Of a stretch of 64,000 nucleotides of DNA, positions 16,325 through 25,124 are shown one piece after another (the stretch's first letter is position 1; every line of letters starts with the position of its first letter). The notes beneath the pieces are model-generated. The model saw nothing but the letters and a program-made list of their open reading frames with translations, was not told where the DNA came from and did not search any database. Position numbers and translations under genes: made by a program. The stretch comes from Mariniflexile maritimum (GTDB lineage: Bacteria; Bacteroidota; Bacteroidia; Flavobacteriales; Flavobacteriaceae): positions 124,001 through 188,000 of the forward strand of contig NZ_WRPN01000006.1 of assembly GCF_009746565.1 (NCBI RefSeq), in the 5' to 3' direction.

Positions 16325-17080
16325 ATGAAAAAGCTCTCTTTAGTAGCAATTGTGTTGATAGCCTGTGTTTTATACAATTGTCATTCCGATAAGTCAAAAA
16401 CAAATGGTCTTACAGAACCCCAACAAACCACCGAAATAGCATCGGACACCTTAACGAAGCACTTAAAACCTTTTAACGCGAAATTACCAACCATTGGGCT
16501 TTTAATGTATAACGGGGTATTGCAAACCGAAGTAACGGCGGCTTCCGATGTGTTCGCAAAACCTTCAGAAGAGGGCAAACAACTATTTAACGTGATTACC
16601 ATAGCCGAAACTGCAAACCCCATCACTACGGAAGAAGGTTTAAAACTGCTGCCCGATTTCACCTTCAACAACTGTCCGGAATTAACAGTTCTTTTTGTGC
16701 CTAGTGCCTATGATATGTATGCCCAAGTGCACAACAAAGCGATTGTTGATTTTATAAAAGAAAAAAACAAGGAAACCAAGTACACGGTTAGTAACTGCGG
16801 TGGTGCGCAATTAATAGGCACTTCCGGTATTGCCGATGGCAAAAAAATAGTAACCTGGATTGGTGGTGGCAAACAACTGCAAAAGGATTACCCTAAACTA
16901 AAAGTACAAAACGATTCGTTGGTAAGTTATGTTGAAGATGGAAAATTCAGTTCCTCAAACGGTAATTTAACGAGCTACATTTCGGCCTTGAACTTGGTTG
17001 AAAAAATGTCAGGTCCTGCGCACAGAAAATTCGTGGAATCGTATTTGTATCTTGACAGACTTCAAAACTGGAAGCCTTAA
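16325..17080 (+). CDS. DJ-1/PfpI family lipoprotein
   Basis: A 251-residue protein with a lipoprotein-type signal (cysteine 19 in LYNC). The mature part is a class I glutamine-amidotransferase-like DJ-1/PfpI domain: TIGLLMYNGVLQTEV (about 56-70) and the nucleophile elbow VSNCGGAQLIG with cysteine 158, followed by GIADGKKIVTW. Most members are cytoplasmic; an exported, lipid-anchored form is less common. The family includes glyoxalases, chaperones and transcription regulators, so the activity is not predictable. The asparagine at lipobox position -1 is unusual but tolerated in this phylum. The gene lies 50 bp after the lytic transglycosylase gene and converges with the PepSY gene. Confidence 0.82.
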   Translation: MKKLSLVAIVLIACVLYNCHSDKSKTNGLTEPQQTTEIASDTLTKHLKPFNAKLPTIGLLMYNGVLQTEVTAASDVFAKPSEEGKQLFNVITIAETANPITTEEGLKLLPDFTFNNCPELTVLFVPSAYDMYAQVHNKAIVDFIKEKNKETKYTVSNCGGAQLIGTSGIADGKKIVTWIGGGKQLQKDYPKLKVQNDSLVSYVEDGKFSSSNGNLTSYISALNLVEKMSGPAHRKFVESYLYLDRLQNWKP

Positions 17081-17155
17081 AAAGAAGATTAAAAACCTTG
17101 CTAATCTTCTTCTTAAAGCTTAAAAACAGTATTTTGACAATTTGTTTCAAAAATT

Positions 17156-18277
17156 TTATTTCCGTTTCTTTTTAAGTTTGTTCAACCAAATAATAGTACC
17201 TGTTATGGGTAAGCTTGTAGCGATTAGGCAGGCTAAAAAATAAATGATTTTTGACAACGTACCGAAAATTTCACCCGTATGGATAGGACGAATTAACGAT
17301 GCTATTTTTGTGTTCAGTGGTTTATCCTCAAATCGTTCAACTGCCAAAATCGCGCCTGAAGGGTCCACATATAAATTATCGGTTGTTACGGGCGACCAAT
17401 GCGCATCATTTGTTTTTCTGAACATGTAATAATTGTTTTTTTTATTTGGAAAGGACACTGAAAGTTCGCCATTGTAATTGAAAGTTTTATTGGCTATGGC
17501 AATGGCTTCATCAATGGAAATACTCTTTTTTTTGAGTGTTTTTTCAGTTTTAAATCCTGGGGGTTTTCTGTTGAAAATTTCAGCACCTATTAAATTTCCT
17601 AACCCTTTTTTATAGCCATCAAACGACCAACATAACCCTGTAATGCCCATTATGAGTATAAAAAAACAAGCATAAAACCCAAGTGTGTTGTGTAAATCGT
17701 GATTAATACGTTTCCAGTTGGCACTGGTTTTAATTTTAAAGCCTTGCTTAACGTTTTTCCATTTAAGCTTTTTAGGAAACCATAACACAATGCCAGAAAC
17801 GGCAAGCACTAAAAAAATAATCGTAGCGATTCCAACAATGGGGCGCCCAATGGCTGCGTCAAAAAGCAACCAGCGGTGAAGTTTGAACATGGTTAGCAAA
17901 AAAGCATCTGCACTTGTTTTCTCAACTTTGTGGATGCTTGAAGTGTAAGGATTCACCAATACTTGCGAGCCACGGCGCTCTTTTAAATCTTTTTTTACAA
18001 AAAACTCGTACGCCCCATTGTTTGTTGAAGGTATAGTAAGGCCTGTTACAAATCCATTGTTTGATGTTTTCAATGTTTGCGTTAAACTTTCAATGGTTGC
18101 TTTTTTTGAGGTGGCTTCAACAATGATTTCTTCAGAAAAAAACGATTTAATTTCTTCTTCAAAAACCAAAATAGTACCGCTTAAACACACCAAAAAATGA
18201 ATGATGCCGCTGCTTAAACCTAACCACAAATGGATGTCGTTAATAAATTTCCTAATTCTAAAGGTTTTTTTCTTCAT
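17156..18277 (-). CDS. PepSY-associated transmembrane protein of an iron uptake locus
   Basis: A 373-residue inner-membrane protein of the PepSY_TM family. Membrane spans lie near residues 22-44, 138-160, 200-222 and 337-362, with periplasmic PepSY domains between them. The pattern DIHLWLGLSSGIIHFLVCLSGTILVFEEE at the N-terminus is diagnostic, with histidines on the spans (H16, H27, and HRWL after HKVEK). In Bacteroidetes and Proteobacteria these genes commonly accompany TonB-dependent siderophore receptors and are thought to reduce or help unload ferric siderophores at the inner membrane. It follows such a receptor gene on the same strand, separated by 155 bp that contain an inverted-repeat element. 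Ferric reductase activity is an inference. Confidence 0.87.
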   Translation of the reverse strand: MKKKTFRIRKFINDIHLWLGLSSGIIHFLVCLSGTILVFEEEIKSFFSEEIIVEATSKKATIESLTQTLKTSNNGFVTGLTIPSTNNGAYEFFVKKDLKERRGSQVLVNPYTSSIHKVEKTSADAFLLTMFKLHRWLLFDAAIGRPIVGIATIIFLVLAVSGIVLWFPKKLKWKNVKQGFKIKTSANWKRINHDLHNTLGFYACFFILIMGITGLCWSFDGYKKGLGNLIGAEIFNRKPPGFKTEKTLKKKSISIDEAIAIANKTFNYNGELSVSFPNKKNNYYMFRKTNDAHWSPVTTDNLYVDPSGAILAVERFEDKPLNTKIASLIRPIHTGEIFGTLSKIIYFLACLIATSLPITGTIIWLNKLKKKRK

Positions 18278-18326
18278 TATAAATAGATGTTAATCGAAAA
18301 TTAGTTTGTCTAAAAAGCCGGTGTTT

Positions 18327-18397
18327 AGTCATTGCAAGACGCGAGCAATAAGTTGATTGTAAAAAAATTACATGCTACCTCGTTCTTTGTAATGACT
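18327..18397. repeat. Degenerate inverted repeat of the CATTGCGAGG family
   Basis: Arms AGTCATTGCAA (18327-18337) and TTGTAATGACT (18387-18397) are complementary with one mismatch, enclosing about 49 bp that include GACGCGAGCAATA and CTACCTCGTTC. The content resembles the better preserved copies at 55826-55973, so this is probably an old copy of the same dispersed element. Confidence 0.55.
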
Positions 18398-18432
18398 GTT
18401 TTTAGATATTATTTCGATGATTTTTTTACCAA

Positions 18433-20811
18433 TTAAAACTTATAGGTTAGTACTCCGGCAAAGTTTCTTGGGTCGGTTTGGTTTATGTAGCTGGTTCTGT
18501 AAGCGTTATAGCCAATTTTGTTAAAAATATTGTTTAATAAAAACCGGAAATTCCAGTGTGCGTTAAATACATAAGCAGCTTGCAGGTTGGTTTGTGTATA
18601 GGCCGCAACATTAAATGGTTTTTGGTTTGGAACAATGCCTTGGTGCGTTACGGCGCCCGAACTCCAGTCATTTATGGGTCTGTCGCCTGTATAATAGATG
18701 CCTGCACCTGCGGATAAGCCTTCCAAACTACCACGAAACGTGTAGTTTGCGTAAGCATTAAATGTGTGTTTTGGCGTGTTCAAAGGTGCAGAACCATACA
18801 CATAAGAGGTGTGTTCTTTATATTGTGCATCAATATAGGAATAGCCGGTAATGAGCTCTAGGTTTTCTAAAATACGGCCGGTTAATTCAACTTCAATGCC
18901 TTTTCGCTCGTCGTTTCCTCCTTTTTGGTAGTAGCCTGTTGCAACCCAGTTTTCATCGTAAACAGGTAGATTAATATCTTTATTGTTTATTTTGAAGAAG
19001 GTGAAATTTAGGCGTAAGCGACTCTCCAGCCAGTTGGTTTTTATGCCCGTTTCAAATTGGTCAAAACGTTCATTGCCCAATTGTTTGCCATTACTATCCA
19101 AGCGTGTACCTGTTCGGGGGTACGAACTGTTGGTGTACGAAACAAAAACATTGATATTTTCAATAGGAATTACAATGATTCCCGCCAATGGGTTAAACGC
19201 ATCACTTTCGGTAGTTTCAGTTTCAGCATCGGTTTGTGTGGTGCTGTAACGGAAGCCCATAAATGTTTTCAACCATTTGTTAAAGGTGATAACATCTTGA
19301 GCTACAATGCCTAATGCTCTTGATGCTGAGCCAGATTCACTTAACACTCCAAATGCTAAAACATTTGGTAACATTCGCGTATTGTTTGTGAAAACATCAA
19401 TGGTATCGATGGTTGAAATGCTTTGGTTTGTTGTGCCGAATTTTGTTGTTCTGTAATCAAAGCCAACTTGGAATGTGTGCGAAATACGGCCCGTTTTCAA
19501 GTCGTCGCCAACCAAATCGAATTGTAAAACGCTGTTGTCATCATTACGTGTAGATGTTGAATAGCCACGTTTTCGTTGGTTGTAAATTGCGTTTCCGGAA
19601 CCATCCTTTACAACGGCCCCTAAACTGGCACCTTTATCATCCAAATTTAAGCTAGACGTGTACAAAGCGGCTTTTAAACTTAATTTGTCGGTTAAATCTC
19701 TATTGAATCTCACCGAATAGGTTGCGTTTTTTGTGAGCGATTTGTCATTGTCATAGCCTAAAAATTGGTTGCTGGGTAAGTTGTAAATAGCATTAATGTC
19801 ATTTTCGGCTAGGTTTACTGTACCTAAATCGGGGGTTCTGCTATCATCAAAATAATCCATTTCAAGAGTTATGGTCGATTTTGGGTCCACTTTCCATTCA
19901 AAGGACGGATTGATGTAAAAACGATCAGAAGAGACACCCGACCTAAAACTATCGGCACGTTCTAGGGCGCCGTTAATCCTGAAGGCTAGATTTTCGGTTT
20001 TGTCAATAGGGCCAAATACATCAAACGTTGTGCGTGCTTGTCCAAAACTGCCCAAGCGGATGGAAGCGTTTCCGCCAGTATAGTATTTTGGTGTTTTTGT
20101 AACAATGTTTATAACGCCTCCCGGACTTCCCAAATCGGTTGCTACACCTTGTGTAATGGAGGCGGCCCCTTTTAATACCTGAATGTTGTCAACACCTTGC
20201 ATGTCGGTTAAAATGCCAGTTCCCCTAAAATCGGAATGGACACGAACACCGTTTTTCAAAATAGGAATTCCTCTAAAACCGCGCGACGACATACTTTCGC
20301 GTTTGTTTCCGTAGGTTGCAAATGTGTAAACTCCGGGTACGTTTTTTGTGGCATCCGAAATGGTAAGGTTGCCTTGTTGCTCTATTACTTTTTCAGAAAT
20401 AATCGAAATACTTTGAATTTGTTCATAGGGTGCTAAAGGCAATCGTGTAAGCGCTTCAATTTTGTCTGGATGCTTGTGGCGATTTCCAAAAAGCTCTATT
20501 TCGTCCAATTCAGAATCGCTTATTAGATGAAATGAAACAGAAATGGTTTCGTTGTTTTTTAAAAAAATGGTCTTGCTTACCGATTTATAGCCAACTGCCG
20601 ATGCTTGGATACCGTAGTTTCCAGCAGAAACATTGGAAATTTCAAAATAACCGTGTTCGTTTGCCGATGTACCTTTTGTAGAGCCTTCAATTAAAACATT
20701 GGCAAATGGAATACCTTCCTTGGCCTCGTTTGTGATTATTCCCGTTATTTTTGATTGTGAAAAAGATACTTGCATAGCAAGTAATACTAGTAAAGTGATT
20801 GTTTTTTGCAT
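18433..20811 (-). CDS. TonB-dependent siderophore receptor with CarboxypepD_reg-like domain
   Basis: A 792-residue outer-membrane receptor. Signal peptide about 1-18 (ending SFSQ); CarboxypepD_reg-like domain about 20-105; plug domain about 125-235 with VYTFATYGNKRESMSSRGFRG and ILKGAASITQG; then a 22-strand beta-barrel ending in GVLTYKF with a C-terminal phenylalanine. The plug pattern (NVPGV, RGF, GSPGGVINIVTK) is that of FhuA/FpvA-type siderophore receptors rather than SusC. It imports ferric siderophores using TonB energy. Upstream are an exact-spacing promoter and a palindrome that looks like an iron-regulator operator. A PepSY membrane protein gene follows downstream. Confidence 0.93.
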   Translation of the reverse strand: MQKTITLLVLLAMQVSFSQSKITGIITNEAKEGIPFANVLIEGSTKGTSANEHGYFEISNVSAGNYGIQASAVGYKSVSKTIFLKNNETISVSFHLISDSELDEIELFGNRHKHPDKIEALTRLPLAPYEQIQSISIISEKVIEQQGNLTISDATKNVPGVYTFATYGNKRESMSSRGFRGIPILKNGVRVHSDFRGTGILTDMQGVDNIQVLKGAASITQGVATDLGSPGGVINIVTKTPKYYTGGNASIRLGSFGQARTTFDVFGPIDKTENLAFRINGALERADSFRSGVSSDRFYINPSFEWKVDPKSTITLEMDYFDDSRTPDLGTVNLAENDINAIYNLPSNQFLGYDNDKSLTKNATYSVRFNRDLTDKLSLKAALYTSSLNLDDKGASLGAVVKDGSGNAIYNQRKRGYSTSTRNDDNSVLQFDLVGDDLKTGRISHTFQVGFDYRTTKFGTTNQSISTIDTIDVFTNNTRMLPNVLAFGVLSESGSASRALGIVAQDVITFNKWLKTFMGFRYSTTQTDAETETTESDAFNPLAGIIVIPIENINVFVSYTNSSYPRTGTRLDSNGKQLGNERFDQFETGIKTNWLESRLRLNFTFFKINNKDINLPVYDENWVATGYYQKGGNDERKGIEVELTGRILENLELITGYSYIDAQYKEHTSYVYGSAPLNTPKHTFNAYANYTFRGSLEGLSAGAGIYYTGDRPINDWSSGAVTHQGIVPNQKPFNVAAYTQTNLQAAYVFNAHWNFRFLLNNIFNKIGYNAYRTSYINQTDPRNFAGVLTYKF

Positions 20812-20843
20812 GATTTTATTTAGATTGATTTTAAATAGCGATG

Positions 20844-20875
20844 CAAATATAGAATTGAAAATGAATTCCGCAAAA
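20844..20875 (-). promoter_or_regulatory. Promoter of the siderophore receptor gene
   Basis: On the minus strand TATATTTG (complement of 20844-20851) is preceded by TTTTG (complement of 20871-20875) with exactly 19 bp between the TTG and the -7 box. It is 33 bp upstream of the start codon at 20811. Confidence 0.6.
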
Positions 20876-20877
20876 TT

Positions 20878-20892
20878 TATTTAGACTAAATA
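20878..20892. promoter_or_regulatory. Candidate iron-regulator operator palindrome
   Basis: TATTTAG-A-CTAAATA is a perfect 7-bp inverted repeat with a one-base centre, located immediately upstream of the -33 box of the receptor promoter. TATTTAG recurs at 20817-20823 with a one-mismatch partner TTAAATA at 20831-20837, just before the start codon. The shape resembles DtxR/MntR-type boxes (TTAGGnnAnCCTAA-like). Binding by an iron-responsive repressor is inferred. Confidence 0.5.
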
Positions 20893-20995
20893 TAAATAAT
20901 ATTTTCTTGGTGCTTGATGCTTAAAAAGATAACAGATAGAAAAAAGAAAGTAGTTGTAGCAGGAAAACACATTTTGCCTAAAGAATATTTAAGGC

Positions 20996-21032
20996 AAAAA
21001 AAAATCATATTTCTCTGGAAAATATGATTTTT
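20996..21032 (-). terminator. Terminator of the membrane TPR-like gene
   Basis: An 11-bp stem AAATCATATTT / AAATATGATTT (21002-21012 and 21020-21030) with a 7-base loop is followed on the minus strand by a run of T from the A tract at 20996-21004. A second weak hairpin (20974-20997, TTGCCT/AGGCAA) follows it. Confidence 0.75.
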
Positions 21033-21056
21033 AAATTTTTCAATTACAAGGAAGGG

Positions 21057-21632
21057 TTAACCACGGCGTTTTTGCGCCCTTATTGAACCGCCGGCACCAA
21101 AATGTTGGTTGGGCATTTGCGCGCGTTTCATATTGTCTTTCATCATTTTAATCTGGTCGGTTAGCATGCCTTGTTTATCTAGTTTTTGAGCTTCTTGAAG
21201 TAGTTTTTCGGCTTCCAATTTTCGGCGTTTTGAAAAAGCAATGCCCGATAGGTTCAATTTTGCCATCGCCATATCATGGTCCATCGAAAGGCCCAACATA
21301 ATGGCTTTCTTAAAATATTTCTCGGCCTCGTTCATGTTGGTTTGCGACACCATCAAACCGTGCAAATAATTGTAGTACCCTTGTTGTTTTCTAACTAAAG
21401 CAGCTTCCGGGTTTTTAATTTTGTCCAACCATTTTTTAGCTCCCGGAAAATCCTGTTTGCGCAATCTTAAAAATGCCAGTAAAATAAATTCGTTCTTAAA
21501 ATATAGAAACACAAATATTAAGGACAGCAAAATGTACATGATGCCGTTTCCTATGTTTCCCTCAATAAATTGATAAATGGCATATCCAAAAATACCAGTA
21601 GCTATAATAAGTTTAATGATTTTATTGTACAT
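21057..21632 (-). CDS. Membrane protein with TPR-like C-terminal region
   Basis: A 191-residue protein with two closely spaced membrane spans at about residues 6-21 and 28-47, followed by a cytoplasmic helical region of two to three tetratricopeptide-like repeats (about 65-160: AKKWLDKIKNPEAALVRKQQG, NEAEKYFKKAIMLGL, AEKLLQEAQKLDKQG). The tail is glycine/arginine-rich. The N-terminal two-span segment is similar to DUF2892-like hairpins. Function is unknown; TPRs suggest protein interactions at the inner membrane. It is divergent from rpmH and has its own terminator. Confidence 0.72.
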   Translation of the reverse strand: MYNKIIKLIIATGIFGYAIYQFIEGNIGNGIMYILLSLIFVFLYFKNEFILLAFLRLRKQDFPGAKKWLDKIKNPEAALVRKQQGYYNYLHGLMVSQTNMNEAEKYFKKAIMLGLSMDHDMAMAKLNLSGIAFSKRRKLEAEKLLQEAQKLDKQGMLTDQIKMMKDNMKRAQMPNQHFGAGGSIRAQKRRG

Positions 21633-21824
21633 TTTATGGGTTGTTATGTTATAACATGCAATTTCAAGATTGAATGTTTCATTTTAGATTGCAAAGAAAC
21701 TAAATTTTTATCAAAATCAATCCATAGATTTTTAACAAAAAACCACCGCTCAACCAAAAAAAACCTAGCATAAAACCGCGATTTTACGATAAGAAAATTA
21801 ATTGGAAATATTTTTAAAATAACA

Positions 21825-21855
21825 TTTGCCAAAGTAAAAAGTCTTTGTATATTTG
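21825..21855 (+). promoter_or_regulatory. Promoter of rpmH
   Basis: TTTG at 21825-21828 and TATATTTG at 21848-21855, with 19 bp between the TTG and the -7 box, match the consensus exactly. The rpmH start is 70 bp downstream of the -7 box. Confidence 0.7.
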
Positions 21856-21924
21856 CGCTCAGTTTTGGAGAAAGCCAAAATAGCAAATAAAAAAGTACAA
21901 TTCAGATTTTAAAGATACAAGATA

Positions 21925-22086
21925 ATGAGTAAAAGAACATTTCAGCCATCAAAAAGAAAAAGAAGAAACAAGCACGGTTTTAGAGAAAGAATGGCTTCTG
22001 CTAATGGAAGAAAAGTACTTGCTCGTAGAAGAGCTAAAGGAAGAAAAAAATTATCTGTGTCATCTGAAGCAAGACATAAAAAATAA
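21925..22086 (+). CDS. rpmH: Ribosomal protein L34
   Basis: A 53-codon gene starting [19 protein letters not shown] and continuing [26 protein letters not shown], which is diagnostic for the large-subunit protein L34. The protein is extremely rich in lysine and arginine. The short C-terminal extension (SSEARHKK) is usual in Bacteroidetes. It has its own consensus promoter and a terminator 26 bp downstream. Unlike in many bacteria, rnpA does not follow; carB follows instead. Confidence 0.96.
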   Translation: MSKRTFQPSKRKRRNKHGFRERMASANGRKVLARRRAKGRKKLSVSSEARHKK

Positions 22087-22111
22087 TGATTAACAATTGT
22101 TAATATTTTAA

Positions 22112-22141
22112 AGGTGTTACTTAAGTGTAACGCCTTTTTTT
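22112..22141 (+). terminator. Terminator of rpmH
   Basis: Stem AGGTGTTAC / GTAACGCCT (22112-22120 and 22127-22135, one G-U pair) with a 6-base loop, followed by a run of seven T. Confidence 0.75.
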
Positions 22142-22156
22142 ATATCTACGAATCAC

Positions 22157-22164
22157 TACTTTTG
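22157..22164 (+). promoter_or_regulatory. Possible -7 box of carB
   Basis: TACTTTTG matches TAnnTTTG, 36 bp before the carB start and directly after the rpmH terminator. There is no good TTG at the usual distance, because the terminator occupies that position. Confidence 0.4.
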
Positions 22165-22200
22165 TAAACTAATAATAAAAACACTATTTAAACAGTAAAA

Positions 22201-25053
22201 ATGCCGAAAAATCCAAAACTAAAATCCATTTTAATTATAGGCTCTGGCCCCATTGTTATTGGGCAAGCATGCGAATTCGACTATTCAGGAACACAAGCTT
22301 TACGATCGTTGCGAGAAGATGGTATTGAAACCATCCTTATCAATTCAAACCCGGCAACCATTATGACCGATCCCTCCATGGCCGATCACGTGTATTTGTT
22401 GCCCCTTACTACAAAATCGATCATTAAAATACTGAAAGAGCACCCTCAAATTGATGCCGTTTTACCAACCATGGGCGGACAAACAGCATTGAATTTGTGC
22501 ATTGAAGCCGATGAAAAAGGGATTTGGAAAGATTTTAATGTAGAAATTATTGGAGTGGATATTGCCGCCATCAACATAACCGAAGATAGGGAGCAATTTA
22601 GGGAACTGATGCTTAAAATAGGGATACCTATGGCACCTCAGGCTACGGCCACTTCTTACCTAAAAGGAAAGGAAATTGCGCAAGAGTTTGGCTTTCCGCT
22701 CGTAATTAGGGCCTCCTTTACATTGGGCGGTGCCGGTGCCTCTTTTGTTCATAAAGAAGAAGATTTTGATGAATTGTTGACCCGCGGTTTAGAAATTTCA
22801 CCCATCCACGAGGTCATGATCGATAAAGCCTTGTTAGGCTGGAAAGAATATGAATTGGAGCTGTTGCGCGATGCCAATGATAATGTAGTCATCATCTGTT
22901 CCATCGAAAACATGGACCCCATGGGCATCCACACAGGAGATTCCATAACCGTGGCACCAGCCATGACCCTAAGCGATAGAACCTACCAAAGAATGCGCGA
23001 TATGGCCATTCACATGATGCGCAGTATTGGCGATTTTGCTGGCGGTTGTAACGTGCAGTTTGCGGTAAGCCCCGATGAAAAGGAAGATATTATTGCCATT
23101 GAAATCAACCCACGTGTGTCGCGTTCTTCGGCATTGGCAAGTAAGGCAACGGGGTATCCTATTGCCAAAATAGCGGCCAAATTAGCCCTTGGCTACCATT
23201 TGGATGAGTTACAAAATCAAATCACAAAATCCACTTCGGCCTTATTCGAGCCTACGTTGGATTATGTAATAGTTAAAATACCACGTTGGAATTTCGATAA
23301 ATTTGAGGGTTCTGATAGGGTTTTGGGCATTCAAATGAAATCGGTTGGTGAAGTTATGGGCATTGGGCGCTCCTTTCAAGAAGCCCTCCATAAAGCCACC
23401 CAATCGCTTGAAATTAAGCGCAACGGATTGGGAGCAGACGGAAAGGAAAACAAAGATTATAACCAAATAATCGAAAAATTAACCTATGCATCTTGGGATC
23501 GGGTGTTCATCATTTACGATGCCATTGCCATGGGAATTCCGTTAAGCCGCATCCATGAAATCACAAAAATCGATATGTGGTTTTTGAAGCAATATGAAGA
23601 ATTGTTTTTGCTTCAAAAGGAAATTTCCACCTATAAAATTGATACCATTCAAAAAGATTTATTGCTGGAAGCGAAGCAAAAAGGCTATGGCGATAGGCAA
23701 ATAGCACACATGTTGGGTTGTTTGGAAAGCCAAGTTTATAATAAGCGTGAAGAATTTGGCGTGAACCGGGTTTATAAATTGGTTGATACCTGCGCTGCCG
23801 AATTTAAGGCCCAAACACCTTATTACTATTCAACTTTTGAAAGTGACATGGAAACTGCCGATGGCAACCGCTACCCAGCTAATGAAAGTGTGGTTACCGA
23901 TAAGAAAAAAATCATTGTTCTGGGTTCTGGCCCAAATAGGATAGGCCAAGGGATCGAGTTCGATTATTGTTGTGTGCATGGGGTTTTGGCTGCTGCCGAG
24001 TGTGGCTATGAAACCATTATGATTAACTGCAACCCTGAAACCGTCTCGACCGATTTTGACACGGCACATAAACTGTATTTTGAACCTGTTTTTTGGGAAC
24101 ATATCTACGACATCATCAAGCACGAAAAACCAGAAGGTGTTATTGTACAATTAGGGGGTCAAACGGCTTTAAAACTTGCCGAAAAATTAACAAAATGGGG
24201 CGTTAAGATTATAGGTACCAGTTTTGAATCGTTGGACTTGGCTGAGGATAGGGGGCATTTTTCAAATCTATTGAAGGAAAACAACATCCCTTACCCACAG
24301 TTCGATATCGCTACAACTGCCGATGAAGCTTCGGCGATTGCCGATGTTTTGGACTTCCCAATATTGGTAAGGCCTTCTTATGTGCTGGGTGGCCAGGGCA
24401 TGAAAATTGTTATCAACAAGGAAGATCTTGAGAAACATGTGGTTGATTTGTTAAGCCAGATGCCTGGGAATCAATTGCTTTTGGACCATTATCTTGAAGG
24501 CGCCATTGAAGCGGAAGCCGATGCGATTTGTGATGGGGAAGATGTTTACATTATTGGTATCATGGAACATATCGAGCCTTGTGGTATCCATTCCGGCGAT
24601 AGTAATGCCATGTTGCCGCCCTTTAATTTAGGCGATTTGGTAATGCAACAAATTAAGGATCATACCAAAAAAATAGCTTTGGCGCTTAAAACCGTAGGGC
24701 TTATAAACATTCAATTTGCCATTAAGGACGATGTGGTTTATATTATAGAAGCCAACCCAAGAGCTTCCAGAACCGTGCCTTTTATAGCGAAAGCCTATGG
24801 CGAACCGTATGTAAATTATGCAACAAAGGTAATGTTAGGTCATAATAAGGTGAAAGATTTTAACTTTAATCCGCAATTAAACGGTTATGCCATCAAGCAG
24901 CCTGTTTTCTCGTTTAACAAGTTCCCGAATGTGAATAAAAAATTGGGGCCAGAAATGAAGAGTACCGGCGAAAGTATCTTGTTTATTGATAGTTTGAAGG
25001 ATGATGAATTTTACGAAATCTATTCCCGCCGAAAAATGTACCTTAACAAATAA
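22201..25053 (+). CDS. carB: Carbamoyl-phosphate synthase large subunit, short form
   Basis: A 950-residue enzyme subunit that makes carbamoyl phosphate from bicarbonate, ammonia and two ATP for pyrimidine and arginine synthesis. It has two homologous halves: ILIIGSGPIVIGQACEFDYSG (about 10-30) and IIVLGSGPNRIGQGIEFDYCC (about 570-590). Each half is followed by an ATP-grasp domain, with FTLGGAGASF near 175 and YVLGGQGMKI near 730. The protein ends soon after the second ATP-grasp half; the roughly 120-residue C-terminal MGS-like regulatory domain of the E. coli enzyme (about 1070 residues) is absent. The small subunit gene carA is not in the window. This short form is usual in Flavobacteriaceae as far as I recall. 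Confidence 0.96.
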   Translation: MPKNPKLKSILIIGSGPIVIGQACEFDYSGTQALRSLREDGIETILINSNPATIMTDPSMADHVYLLPLTTKSIIKILKEHPQIDAVLPTMGGQTALNLCIEADEKGIWKDFNVEIIGVDIAAINITEDREQFRELMLKIGIPMAPQATATSYLKGKEIAQEFGFPLVIRASFTLGGAGASFVHKEEDFDELLTRGLEISPIHEVMIDKALLGWKEYELELLRDANDNVVIICSIENMDPMGIHTGDSITVAPAMTLSDRTYQRMRDMAIHMMRSIGDFAGGCNVQFAVSPDEKEDIIAIEINPRVSRSSALASKATGYPIAKIAAKLALGYHLDELQNQITKSTSALFEPTLDYVIVKIPRWNFDKFEGSDRVLGIQMKSVGEVMGIGRSFQEALHKATQSLEIKRNGLGADGKENKDYNQIIEKLTYASWDRVFIIYDAIAMGIPLSRIHEITKIDMWFLKQYEELFLLQKEISTYKIDTIQKDLLLEAKQKGYGDRQIAHMLGCLESQVYNKREEFGVNRVYKLVDTCAAEFKAQTPYYYSTFESDMETADGNRYPANESVVTDKKKIIVLGSGPNRIGQGIEFDYCCVHGVLAAAECGYETIMINCNPETVSTDFDTAHKLYFEPVFWEHIYDIIKHEKPEGVIVQLGGQTALKLAEKLTKWGVKIIGTSFESLDLAEDRGHFSNLLKENNIPYPQFDIATTADEASAIADVLDFPILVRPSYVLGGQGMKIVINKEDLEKHVVDLLSQMPGNQLLLDHYLEGAIEAEADAICDGEDVYIIGIMEHIEPCGIHSGDSNAMLPPFNLGDLVMQQIKDHTKKIALALKTVGLINIQFAIKDDVVYIIEANPRASRTVPFIAKAYGEPYVNYATKVMLGHNKVKDFNFNPQLNGYAIKQPVFSFNKFPNVNKKLGPEMKSTGESILFIDSLKDDEFYEIYSRRKMYLNK

Positions 25054-25076
25054 TATACGATTGTGGGTAAAAACAT

Positions 25077-25104
25077 AAAAAGAGCCGCAACTGCGGCTCT
25101 TTTT
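25077..25104. terminator. Bidirectional terminator between carB and the thioesterase gene
   Basis: A 12-bp stem AAAAAGAGCCGC / GCGGCTCTTTTT with an AACT loop lies between the two convergent genes and has A and T runs on both sides. Confidence 0.85.
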
Positions 25105-25124
25105 ATGTTTATTAAGTAAAACCT

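Noticed and set aside
22201-25053. Truncation of carB by frameshift
   Set aside because: The DNA after the stop is a clean terminator and a convergent gene; no remnant of an MGS-like domain is present in other frames.
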